Shown one piece after another: positions 7,877-17,000 of a DNA stretch of 47,549 bases. The first letter of the stretch is position 1. Each line of letters begins with the position of its first letter. The stretch is taken from positions 1-47,549 of IMG/VR virus record IMGVR_UViG_3300030107_005704. The stretch is one strand, 5' to 3'. Made by a program: the position numbers and the translations under genes. Source of the DNA: a virus. The notes under the pieces are model-generated. The model ran no database searches. It saw only the letters and a program-made list of their open reading frames with translations, and had not been told where the DNA came from.

Positions 7877-8926
7877 ATGCCATTGCTACCAGATCAATTA
7901 GACGACTTTGTCAATTTGACCTTGGACAACTTCAAAAAGCGAAAGTGGGTTGACCTTTCTTTAGATTTGCAACACCACATTTTTGCTTCCAAGTTCTTAT
8001 CCGGCAAAGCCGCAGACCCTGAAAAGGGTGGTGTTCAGCTAAATTGGAAGGTCCAGACTACAAACACTGGAACAGCTAAATTTAGCGAACTTTACTCAGT
8101 CGATGTTACTAGCGTGAAAGACCTTACCACCGAAGCTAAACAGCAGTGGACTAAGAGTACGGTCAACTTCAGCTATGACGTAGATGAGGATGTTTTCCAA
8201 TCGGATCGTGAAACGATCATCCGTGAAGTTGAAGTGCGTGAGCACTCCATGTACAACGATTGGTTTGAGTTAATGGAAGAAGCACTTTGGAGTGCTCCTT
8301 CATCTGACACCCAATCACCCCGACGACCATCCGGTATTCCTTTCTGGATTCAGAAGGGCACTGGCTCAGGTGGTTTTGTTGGTGGTGATCCAAGTGGATT
8401 CAGCAATGGTGCTGGCGGTATTAAAGTCGCTGATGTAGCTAACTGGAAAAACTGGGCTGGTCAGTATACGACAGCAAGCCGCGACGATCTTATTGCTAAG
8501 ATCCGAAAAGCTTGTGAGTTTACTTACTTCCAAGCTCCTAAGCAGTTCGCAGAACTTGCTGGTGGCAAGGGAGATTCAGACTGGATGTTCTTTACTACTT
8601 ACAACACTCTAGCTGACCTAGAGAAACTGTTGGAAAGTCGTAATGACAACCTTGGTGCCGATCTCAGCAAGTATGCTGGTTCAGTTGTCATCAAAGGTAA
8701 TCCTGTTGTATGGGTTCCATACCTCCAGGAAAATGACACCAGTGATCCGTTCTACGGAGTAAACCTCCGAGTATTCAAGTTCTTCTTCCGCAAGGGTCGT
8801 AAGATGCTTCGCCATGCTCCACAGCAGGCAGCGCGTCAGCACACCGTTCGTGAAGTTCATATGGATACCTGGGGTAACTTCGTATGTTACAACCGTCGTA
8901 AGCTCTTCGTATTGAACAAAGCGTAA
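7877..8926 (+). CDS. Major capsid protein
   Basis: 349 residues, preceded by AGGAG and lying between the scaffold and decoration genes. The N-terminal part has the style of a recognisable phage coat family: a helix of about 25 residues, LDLQHHIF near residue 30, and YSVDVTSVKDLTTEA followed by NFSYDVDEDVF and a SDRETIIREVEVREHSM helix. The E...LWSAP turn near residue 140 is also typical. Composition is even with no low-complexity tracts and strong codon bias, as expected for the most abundant virion protein. I would expect an HK97-like fold. Confidence 0.85.
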   Translation: MPLLPDQLDDFVNLTLDNFKKRKWVDLSLDLQHHIFASKFLSGKAADPEKGGVQLNWKVQTTNTGTAKFSELYSVDVTSVKDLTTEAKQQWTKSTVNFSYDVDEDVFQSDRETIIREVEVREHSMYNDWFELMEEALWSAPSSDTQSPRRPSGIPFWIQKGTGSGGFVGGDPSGFSNGAGGIKVADVANWKNWAGQYTTASRDDLIAKIRKACEFTYFQAPKQFAELAGGKGDSDWMFFTTYNTLADLEKLLESRNDNLGADLSKYAGSVVIKGNPVVWVPYLQENDTSDPFYGVNLRVFKFFFRKGRKMLRHAPQQAARQHTVREVHMDTWGNFVCYNRRKLFVLNKA

Positions 8927-8951
8927 TTTTAGTTGAAAGGAGGTAACCCAA

Positions 8952-9710
8952 ATGGGAGACCTTTATACAAAACGACAGGCTAAAGTTGGTTCGGTACGCC
9001 GAGGGCTTTCGCCTAACATTTTTAGCCAAGCTCCTATCACTGAGATCAACAACAATGGTCTTAGTGAAGGGTTTGGGATTATTGACGATTTTTTGTCGTT
9101 CAACGATGAATCGCCATGGATTTCTACAGCGGCAACTGCTGGTACTGCAACTTTGGCTGACGCTAAAGGTGGTGTGCTTGAGCTTGATAGTGCTTCCGGT
9201 ACTACGGGCCAAGGTATTCAAATCCAATATGGTGGAGCTACTGGAGCAGCTTCCTTTGTTCCTAATGCAGATGCAAATGTATACTTTGAAGCACGTATCA
9301 AAGTGACTGACATCAGCACAGGGATTATGGAAGTCTTCGTTGGTCTTTCGGAAGTTGACACTAGTATTATTAATAGTGGTGCAAACTCATCCGCTAACCA
9401 CATTGGCTTTGAGCTTGTTGATGACAATCTTGAAATTGATTTCCACAGTGAATCTGGTGGAACTCGTAGTTCAAGTGCTAATGTAGCTTCCATCGCTGAT
9501 GGGACTTACATCAAGCTTGGCTTCTTGGTAGAGGGGACAACAAAGGTTACGCCTTATGTTAACGGCGTTGCCAAAACTGCAATCTCTGCTAACATCCCAA
9601 CTGTCGCACTGACTCCTTCATTGGTATGTCAGTCTGGTGGATCATCTATTGATCCCATCATGTCGGCAGACTGGGTTGCTTGTTATCAAGTGGAGCAGAT
9701 CGCCAACTAG
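8952..9710 (+). CDS. Capsid decoration protein with lectin-like (LamG-type) domain
   Basis: 252 residues with a very strong ribosome site (AAAGGAGGTAA). Residues 45-250 read as a concanavalin-like jelly roll: DDFLSFN, YFEARIKVTDI, EVFVGLSEVD, HIGFELVDDNLEID, and then IKLGFLVEG.TKVTPYVNG. This kind of domain is common in phage genes directly after the coat gene and would decorate the capsid surface or bind glycans. The following terminator ends the head transcript. The N-terminal 40 residues probably anchor it. Sugar binding is not demonstrated by any specific residue I can name. Confidence 0.7.
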   Translation: MGDLYTKRQAKVGSVRRGLSPNIFSQAPITEINNNGLSEGFGIIDDFLSFNDESPWISTAATAGTATLADAKGGVLELDSASGTTGQGIQIQYGGATGAASFVPNADANVYFEARIKVTDISTGIMEVFVGLSEVDTSIINSGANSSANHIGFELVDDNLEIDFHSESGGTRSSSANVASIADGTYIKLGFLVEGTTKVTPYVNGVAKTAISANIPTVALTPSLVCQSGGSSIDPIMSADWVACYQVEQIAN

Positions 9711-9730
9711 TTGGTTTCTGTTTTTCGTCG

Positions 9731-9771
9731 CTGGGGGTAAGGTTGCTTCCTTTACCTTACCCCCAGTTTTT
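9731..9771 (+). terminator. Strong intrinsic terminator after head genes
   Basis: A perfect 13-bp stem (CTGGGGGTAAGGT with its complement at 9754-9766), a 10-base loop and five T immediately after. It separates the head operon from the tail/ejection operon and gives high yield of coat and decoration transcripts relative to downstream genes. Confidence 0.95.
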
Positions 9772-9804
9772 ATATACAACACAAAAACCTGAGAGGGCTA
9801 GTTC

Positions 9805-10908
9805 ATGAGCTTTATCCGCAATGAAGCTGTAACTGGATTTACTTTTGGTTTAGTAAATAAGACCACTGGAGCAGCCCTTACAGGGGCTGCTTCCGGCATA
9901 GGTAAATACATTACTAAAGATGGAGGCACACAAGCCTCTATTGCTGGTAGTATTGCGGAAGAAGGTAATGGGCAGTATTCAGTAGATCTTACTGCCACAG
10001 AAATGAACGCAGCTGTTATTGGGTTAATGTTTACCCATTCATCAGCGGTTCCGGTTCAGTTTACGATAAAGACACTCGGTTCTCCGGCTGATACCAGCAC
10101 AGAGTCAACGCTGTCTCTTTCATTGACTGACCTGAGGAAGGAAGTCGGCTGGTATTGGCTCGGAGAACGTACTTCCAGTAACTGGAGTACTGACGAGTTG
10201 TCACAGATAGATGATATTATTAATTCTGGGCTTCGTCAATTTTACCATCCAGCACCAGGAGGACTTGCTCCTAAAGGCTATAAATGGTCTTTTATGGAGC
10301 CGGTCACAACTCTTTCTACTGTTGCAGGAACAAAAGATTATACTCTTTCAGCCAACTTTGGGGGCATGATTGGAATAGCGACATACGCTACTAGTGATGA
10401 TCGCTGGAGTCCAATCGAAACAACTGGTGAAGCCAGGATAAGATTGCTTCGCCAGAGAGACAGTGGTAGTGAGCAATCAGATCCTCGCTTTATGGCAATA
10501 CGTCCAAAGAGCAGTGATGGGTCAAATGGACAGAGATTTGAATTGATGCTTTGGCCTACTCCTGACCAGGCGTATACTATCTCTTATCGATACCATGCTC
10601 TCCCAGTAAAACTTACTACTGGAAATCCTTATCCGTTAGGTGGGGAAGCACATGCGGAAACTATACTTGCAAGTTGCCTGGCAGTTGCTGAAGCTCGCCA
10701 GGAAAACAATGCTGGTATCCACGCAGCAAACTTTATGCAGAGATTGCAGGCTTCAATTGCCTACGACAAACAAATACACACACCAGATGTCGCTGGCTAC
10801 AACCGAGATGCTAGTGATACTGTTATGATGACAGAACAAGACAATCGCTATGTAAATGGTGACGTTGTGAAGTACAATGGTAGTGCCTTTTACGATACAA
10901 ACCCATAG
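9805..10908 (+). CDS. Head-tail adaptor fused to an N-terminal surface domain
   Basis: 367 residues. Residues 1-95 repeat the EGNGQ domain found at 1671 (NKTTGAA, ITKDGGTQ, EGNGQY, EM.A.VIGL.FTH). Residues 105-340 look like a connector/adaptor: a helix pair starting SLTDLRKEVGWYWLG, IDDIINSGLRQFYHP, a beta region ending YTISYRYHALP, and the YPLGGEAHAETILASCLAVAEARQ helix followed by FMQRLQASI. That last pattern is typical of podovirus adaptors that bind the portal. The fusion places a display domain at the neck of the virion. GAGAGG precedes the ATG. Confidence 0.75.
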   Translation: MSFIRNEAVTGFTFGLVNKTTGAALTGAASGIGKYITKDGGTQASIAGSIAEEGNGQYSVDLTATEMNAAVIGLMFTHSSAVPVQFTIKTLGSPADTSTESTLSLSLTDLRKEVGWYWLGERTSSNWSTDELSQIDDIINSGLRQFYHPAPGGLAPKGYKWSFMEPVTTLSTVAGTKDYTLSANFGGMIGIATYATSDDRWSPIETTGEARIRLLRQRDSGSEQSDPRFMAIRPKSSDGSNGQRFELMLWPTPDQAYTISYRYHALPVKLTTGNPYPLGGEAHAETILASCLAVAEARQENNAGIHAANFMQRLQASIAYDKQIHTPDVAGYNRDASDTVMMTEQDNRYVNGDVVKYNGSAFYDTNP

Positions 10909-10915
10909 GTGATAC

Positions 10916-11239
10916 ATGTCAACTACTAGTCCACAAAACATGGTGCTTTCGTCAATCACTATTAGTGACGACAAAGACAATTCTAGCCCTATTGTTTTTT
11001 CGGGTTTTCGTAAGGGCGTTATAAACGTACCTGCGGGTTCTTCGATAACATCAATAACTTATTGGGTAGCAGATACTGAAGACGGAACTTATCAACAGTT
11101 GTACAGCGGAGGCTCTGCTGTTTCGACGACTGTTGCTGCAAGTAAAAGCTACGCTCTAGACAGCGCTATAGAAGGCGTTGCATTTTTGAAACTACAAGCA
11201 AACGCAGCTGGCACAGCTGCACTACACATTATTTCGTAA
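10916..11239 (+). CDS. Small beta-rich structural protein
   Basis: 107 residues, rich in Ser, Thr, Ala and Val, with an alternating pattern suggesting a single beta-sandwich (ITSITYWVADTEDGTYQQLY and AFLKLQANAAGTAALHI). It has no signal or membrane segment. It lies seven bases after the adaptor gene and eleven before the next small gene, in the tail/decoration cluster. Function unknown; probably a minor virion part. Confidence 0.55.
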   Translation: MSTTSPQNMVLSSITISDDKDNSSPIVFSGFRKGVINVPAGSSITSITYWVADTEDGTYQQLYSGGSAVSTTVAASKSYALDSAIEGVAFLKLQANAAGTAALHIIS

Positions 11240-11249
11240 AGGGATATCA

Positions 11250-11618
11250 ATGTCAGGCCATAATATTCTTCAACAACTAGCTCGTGAGCCAGAAATGGCT
11301 ATTTTAGATCCAGGTGACGCTGGGACGATTGCCGTAGATCGAACTCTTGGAATTTGTTCAATTGTCACTGCTGGTTCCGAAACAAGAAAGATTGCATCTC
11401 CAGCCAGAGCAGGCATTATTATTGCTTTGTGCTTTAAGACTGATGGAGGAGATGTAGCTATTACTGGTTCAGGGAGTGAAATCCTTAACAGTGGTGCGGG
11501 TACTGAGACTACTGCAACGATGGCCGATGCTGGCGATCTTTTAGTCTTAATGTCTATTGAAAAAGGTGCCAATATTGTTTGGTCGCCAATTGCAAATAAC
11601 GGGGCTGCGATGAGCTAA
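11250..11618 (+). CDS. Small beta-rich structural protein
   Basis: 122 residues. After a short helical start the sequence is a run of beta strands and Gly/Ala turns (GTIAVDRTLGICSIVTAG, GDVAITGSGSEILNSG, GDLLVLMSIEKGANIVWSPI), a pattern frequent in small phage decoration proteins. It ends sharing one base with the ATG of the next gene (TAATG), so the two are translated in a coupled way. Function not recognised. Confidence 0.55.
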   Translation: MSGHNILQQLAREPEMAILDPGDAGTIAVDRTLGICSIVTAGSETRKIASPARAGIIIALCFKTDGGDVAITGSGSEILNSGAGTETTATMADAGDLLVLMSIEKGANIVWSPIANNGAAMS

Positions 11619-13195
11619 TGGCAAGATTAAGGACAAGGTTTGATTTGCCTTGGCCTAATCTTGGTTTAGTGGAGTCTACAGGTTATGAGACACAGCCACG
11701 TAACAGCACTTCCGAGTGTCAGAACGTCCGTGCTTATGAACCTTCTACTGGCCGCTCTCGTGGCGGTCAGCGTGCTGGGTTGTCAAAGTATGTAAACGCC
11801 CGAACAGCTGATGGCAAAGTACAAGATATTGGTCAGGTTGTAGCTAGAGCTACCCCTGCCGACCAAGATGAGGTCGGTGCGAGGACGGTGTATACTTATG
11901 CCGTTACCAATGGTACTGTTGCTAGCGTGACCAGTTCAAGTTTCACTACGGCTACCAATGGTAGTGGTGCTTTATCAAGCTCTGTGCCTATTATCTTTTC
12001 ATCACAGCTCTTTGGTGTTGTGTATTTTGCAGATGGTGCAAGCACTAAGAAGTGGACTGCTTCTACCAATACTGTTTCAACTTGGACGGCTTCGGCTGGC
12101 TCTTTGCCTGTCGATAGTGGTAACGAGCCAAGGCTAATAGAAACCTGGCGTGGACGAATTGTCCAGGCTGGTGTAAGTTCAGATCCTCACAACTGGTATA
12201 TGTCCAAGGTAGGTGATGCTACTGATTGGAATTATGCTCCGGCTACACCCACGGCCACACAGGCCGTGGCAGGTAATAATGCAGACGCAGGCAAAAGTCC
12301 TGACATCATAAATGCCATGTGTCCGTATAGTGATGACATACTATTGTTCTTTGGGGACCATAGTATTTATCAAATGACTGGTGACCCTGCTGAAGGCGGT
12401 CGTTTAGACCTTATTTCAGATACTATTGGTGCTCCATTTGGTAGGCCTTATTGCAAGAGCCCAGAAGGGATTGTTTATTTCTTTGGCTCACGTGGTGGAG
12501 TCTACCAAATGCAGCCTGGGTCTCCTCCTCAGAACCTGAGTGAGAAGCAAATACCGGAACGCTTAAATGCTTTTAATGCAGATACTACTTCCGTAAGGAT
12601 GGTTTGGTCAGACCGTGAAAGAGGATTCTACGTGTTCCTGACTCCACTGGATGGGTCAGCAACTACTAACTTCTATTATGATGTTAGGAATCAATCATGG
12701 TGGCCGGATAAGTTTGCCACAGCGGCACATAACCCAGTGTCAGTACATACATTTGATGGTGATGCAGCAACTGATAGAACGGTACTTCTTGGTGGTCAAG
12801 ATGGTTATGTTCGCAAGTTTGATTACGACACTCCTGCTAAAGCAGATGATGGTGTTGCAATAGACAGCTTTGTGTTTCTAGGCCCAATTCAATTAGCAAA
12901 TAGGCCTAAAATAATGCTTACTGATTTAGGTGCTGCGGTTGCTACTGGTAGCAACGATGTAGATTTTACTGTTTATGCTGCTGAAACTGCTCAGCTTGCA
13001 GAGGCAGCGGCTTCTGCACAAACAATATTTACTGGAACTTGGTCTGCTGGCAGAAATAAGTCTGAAAGAAGAAGAGCAGTTGGTCATAATATATATGTGA
13101 AGTTGCAGAACAATAGTAACAATGAGACCTGGGCATTTGAATTTTTGGGTGTGGAGCTTAATAGCTTTGACGGCCCAAGAGGAAGGCAGTGGTAA
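11618..13195 (+). CDS. Beta-propeller tail (hub/nozzle-type) protein
   Basis: 525 residues. Repeating strand patterns separated by about 45-60 residues suggest propeller blades: LIETWRGRIVQAG, DDILLFFGDHSIYQMTGDP, GRPYCKSPEGIVYFFGSRGGVYQM, VRMVWSDRERGFYVFLTPLDG, and FYYDVRNQSWWPDKF. The GDPAEGGRLDLISD..GAPFGR segment is typical of podovirus tail proteins located after the adaptor, which close or gate the DNA channel. Overlap by one base at both ends shows a tight translational unit. No enzymatic motif is seen. Confidence 0.7.
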   Translation: MARLRTRFDLPWPNLGLVESTGYETQPRNSTSECQNVRAYEPSTGRSRGGQRAGLSKYVNARTADGKVQDIGQVVARATPADQDEVGARTVYTYAVTNGTVASVTSSSFTTATNGSGALSSSVPIIFSSQLFGVVYFADGASTKKWTASTNTVSTWTASAGSLPVDSGNEPRLIETWRGRIVQAGVSSDPHNWYMSKVGDATDWNYAPATPTATQAVAGNNADAGKSPDIINAMCPYSDDILLFFGDHSIYQMTGDPAEGGRLDLISDTIGAPFGRPYCKSPEGIVYFFGSRGGVYQMQPGSPPQNLSEKQIPERLNAFNADTTSVRMVWSDRERGFYVFLTPLDGSATTNFYYDVRNQSWWPDKFATAAHNPVSVHTFDGDAATDRTVLLGGQDGYVRKFDYDTPAKADDGVAIDSFVFLGPIQLANRPKIMLTDLGAAVATGSNDVDFTVYAAETAQLAEAAASAQTIFTGTWSAGRNKSERRRAVGHNIYVKLQNNSNNETWAFEFLGVELNSFDGPRGRQW

Positions 13196-13476
13196 TGAGT
13201 GGATTAATTGGGGGTCTCAATAGAGGTCCGAAATTTCCTCCTAGAGCCCGACGAGCTAATGCTCGCCTGGCTTTAACTGATGCCCAGCAGATTACTATTA
13301 ATGGAGCGATAGCGATTCCAGTTGTCACTAGTGATGAAACGGATTCAACGGATCTTGATAGTAGTCCTGCTGATGGTGAGATCGTATTGCTTATTGGCGG
13401 CGGCGGTTCCACTGTGAAACTTTGTGTTGCCTACGGCGGCAACTGGTACGAAGAAACCTTAACACAAATGAGCTAA
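13195..13476 (+). CDS. Small virion-cluster protein
   Basis: 93 residues, starting at the ATG that overlaps the preceding stop (TAATG); an upstream GTG at 13189 is less likely. N-terminal 25 residues are Gly/Arg/Pro rich (KFPPRARRANARL), followed by beta strands (ITINGAIAIPVV, EIVLLIGGGGSTVKLCVAYGGNWYEE). The second half resembles small phage beta domains that end near a Trp-Tyr pair. Function unknown. Confidence 0.55.
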   Translation: MSGLIGGLNRGPKFPPRARRANARLALTDAQQITINGAIAIPVVTSDETDSTDLDSSPADGEIVLLIGGGGSTVKLCVAYGGNWYEETLTQMS

Positions 13477-13480
13477 TCAA

Positions 13481-14062
13481 ATGTCAGCTGTCAGACCATG
13501 GAGTAATAATCAGCCTTTTAAGCGTCCCGCTGCTGGTGGAGGTATGCCTGCTGCACCTGCTGGAGGAGGTGGTTTTGAAATGCCTCAAGCCCCACAATCT
13601 CCCGCAGGAGGTTTTGGTGGAGGTGGATTTGGTACAGGGATGCCTACACCTCCTCTTGGCGGTGGGGGAGGTGCGATGCCACCAGGAATGCCAGGAGGTG
13701 GTGAAAATACCGACACGGGTGGTCTCACATCAGGGCCGGATGGAGGCGGGGGTTTTGGCGGTGGACAGCCGTTCTATTACAGCCCCACGTTTGGCGGTGA
13801 TACTACTAATATTACAAATAGGAATATAAGTACATACCGAGGCGGTGATCGGGACTATAGCCGTACATATAATCAACAAAAAACAAACATTGATAACTCA
13901 CAGACAACGATGGCTGCTCGTGGTGGTCAGCAAAGGCAGAAGATTGAACGCATGAGACCGTTCAAGCAAAAAGATTATGGCATGGGTGAGCAAATGATAG
14001 GCGATCCAGGTCTTGCTATGCAACAACTTAAAATGATGAACTCTTTAATGGGACTAGGATAA
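13481..14062 (+). CDS. Gly/Pro/Met-rich protein, candidate small ejection protein
   Basis: 193 residues. The first 105 are low-complexity Gly, Pro, Met and Ala (GGGGFEMP, GGFGGGGFGTGMPTPP) and likely disordered. Residues 110-193 are Asn/Arg/Gln rich, with YRGGDRDYSRTYNQQ, and end in a Met-rich helix (MQQLKMMNSLMGLG). It overlaps the start of the 2067-residue gene by one base. Position matches the smallest of the internal ejection proteins in short-tailed phages, but there is no sequence proof. Confidence 0.5.
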   Translation: MSAVRPWSNNQPFKRPAAGGGMPAAPAGGGGFEMPQAPQSPAGGFGGGGFGTGMPTPPLGGGGGAMPPGMPGGGENTDTGGLTSGPDGGGGFGGGQPFYYSPTFGGDTTNITNRNISTYRGGDRDYSRTYNQQKTNIDNSQTTMAARGGQQRQKIERMRPFKQKDYGMGEQMIGDPGLAMQQLKMMNSLMGLG

Positions 14063-17000
14063 TGGCTGAAACCCCTTATCACCAATCACTTATTGAACAA
14101 GTAATAGCTGAGTTTGAAAGCGCTCGCCAAAAAGGTAACGCTGCAAACGAGGCTCGTTATGCGCAGATCCTAAGAGGGTATGACCAACTTGTTAATGAGC
14201 AGAAGAGTCGTTTAGATGCCTTGAATACCAAGCACGGCAACCTTGCTTCAGCAATGGCTAGTCTTAGTGGAGATGTATCGTCTGCAATGAAGGAGATAGC
14301 AGATGGTACCCGAACAGATGTATTAACAGGAGGAGAGGGTCGTGTACAAGATACAGCTGATAGGTTTGCTGCTGGACAAACTGGTCTTGGAAAGCTTGCT
14401 GAAGCAGCCGGAGCAAAAGTTGAAGGAATTGGAGAAGATGTCTCGGGGAAAATCGGAGACCTTGGAGCAAAAGCTAGGAAGGGCGTACTGGATCGTTCAT
14501 CTAAAGATATAGATAAACTAGTAGGCAAATATAAAACAGAAGCTGCGGCTCAAAGAAAGATTGTTGAATCAGGAAGAGGGAAAGTAAAAGCTGGCTATGC
14601 AAGCCTGGAAGGCAAGGACGCTAGCTCCCGACAAAAGGCAGCAGCGGATGTTCTCGGTAAATACGAAAAACAACAAGGCAAAGCAGGCCAGCTTTTTGCA
14701 GGTGCTTCTAAAACAGCAGACAAAGCATTTGATGCAGCTTCTAAACAAGCTCAACAAGCTATGGGTGCTGCTGAACAAAAGACAGCTAAAGCTTTTGATA
14801 AAGCCCGTGGACAAGTAGATAAGGCTGTCTCAGGAGAAGTAGCTGCTGCTGGTCAGAGATACGCAAAAGGCAAAGGTGAGGTTGGACAAGATTTTGCAGC
14901 AGCCCGCCAGGCTGCTGCTGGTATATCAGATAAAGCTCAAGCTAGAGCAGGTCAGCTTGCTTCTGGAACACTTCAAGATCTTGCTAGCAGAGCTGAAGGT
15001 AGGCTTGGTGAGTTAGGTAAAGGTTATTCTGATCTCGGTAAAACAGGGAAAGAAGCTGCCCAAGCAACTGGCAAAGCAACAACCGAAGGATTTGACAAGC
15101 TTGGAAAAGGAATGGCAGAAAAGTTCGGCTCAGCAGCTAAGGAAAGAGCTGCTGGATTTGGTGCTGCCAGGGAAACAGCAGCAGGAGCTGCCGGAACTGC
15201 TCAAAGCGAAAGAGCTGAACGATACGGTCAAAGAGCTGAAACCGGATTAGGCATGTACGACAACATGGCTAATGAAACTAAAGCCCAAATCAATCGCCGG
15301 TTTGACGAGCAGAGAGATACTCAGCTTGCAAGCATGGAGCAAAATTTAATAAATAGAGGTCTTGATAGCACTACTATCCGTGGTCAGTTAGACCGTGCTG
15401 CTTCAGACATTGAAAGAAATCGTTCTGAAGCTCTTGGTCAAGTAGACTCTCAAGTAAGACAACAAAAAGCTTCGGCGTATGAACGTCTTACCGGCCAAGG
15501 CATGAGTGCTCAAGATGCAGCTCAGCAGGTAGGTTTACAGTCAGAAGCTTCTCTAGCTGGAGCTGAAGCTGGTGCTGGAGAACAAGCAAGAAGAGATGAA
15601 CTTTCAACAAGTGCTCAATTAGGACAGCAGAAAATAGCGGCTGGTGAAAGATCTGAGGTTCGTGGTGAACAAGCTGCCCAGCAAGCGGGTCTTGCTGGAC
15701 TTGCTCAACAAGCGGCTGGACAACAAGGAATTTCTGATGTTGAATCAAGAGCTGGACTTGCTGGCCTAGGTGCTCAAATGGGTGCTTTGCAGCAGGGTAC
15801 TCAAGCACAAATGGGACTGTTGGGGCAGCAGGCTGGGACAGCAGCTAACTTAACAGGTCAGGGTTTAGGTGCTCAACAACAACTTGCATCGCAGGCAGCA
15901 AACCTTAAAGCTGGTCTTGCAGGTCAGGAAGCTGCTGGCCAACGTGGATTAGCAGCTCAGGGTGCAGCAGGACAGCAAGCTTTAGCTGGCCAAAGAGCAG
16001 CAGGACAACAGCAGCTCGCAGCCCAGGGAGCAGCAGCTCAGACTCAAGCAGGTCTTGCAGGAGCTGGTGCAGCTCAGCAAATGGCTGGACAAAACCTTGC
16101 CGCTGGAACAGCATTGGGACAGGCGACTCAAGCTGCGGGAGAGAGAGGGCAAGCTGCTCTGGAAGGTCAGGCTGGTCAGTTTGGATTGGCTGGATTGGCA
16201 GCAGCTGCTAGTGGACAGCAGCAAATGAGAGGTGCTGACGCTGCATTGACATCTGGAATCCAGGGTCAACAGGCAAGTGCACTTGGCCAAGGTGCTGCTT
16301 CTAGAGCTAATATTGTTGGTCAGGGATTGGGTGCTCAAGCTGGATTGTTAGGTCAGGGACTAGGTGCTGAGGCTGCTGCGAGGGGTCAGCTTACCGGATT
16401 AGAAGGTCAATTAGCCGGTCAAGGTCTTGCTGGCCAATTAGGCCAGCAATCTGCTGGATTTAATATGCAAGGGAGATTGGGAGAAGGTGCTCTTGCTGCT
16501 GGTGAGCGTGGGGATGTACGTGGTGACGCAACTAAACAGGGCCAGCTTGATTACATGGAACGAAGGACTGACACTGTTCCGTCCCTGAAAGACATGGCCG
16601 ATCTAGTTATGGCTGCTGGTCAAAGTGGTATGGGAGTCGGCGGTGGTGGAGGAGTTCCAGCTGGAATTGACCCTGCTGTTCAAGCTCTGATGGGTCAGAT
16701 AGGAAAACAGAATGAGTGGATGCAGGGCCAAATAGGTGCTCAGCAGCAAATGGCTCAGCAAGATCGAATAAGAGCAGAAGAAGCCAGGGCTCAACGAGAA
16801 AAAGATAGAGCTTCTGCTAAAGACAAGAGAGCCAAAGACAAGTTTGATAGAGATCGTATTGTTGCTGAAGAAAATAGAAAAGAACGGCGCGCTCAGGATC
16901 AAATAAAGAAAGATCTACTTGATCGTCAGCGACAACTTGAAGATGAAAACGATCAATATCTTAAAGGTGAAATTGAAAAAATCGATGCTGCCAAAGCCGC

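Noticed and set aside
8775-9227. 150-codon antisense frame across the capsid/decoration gene junction
   Set aside because: It lies opposite two clear genes and their ribosome site, with no start signal of its own.
13422-13829. 135-codon frame overlapping the Gly-rich gene at 13481
   Set aside because: The 13481 frame fits the operon by spacing and coupled stop/start overlap; the alternative is a Leu/Val-rich shadow of GGT-rich DNA.
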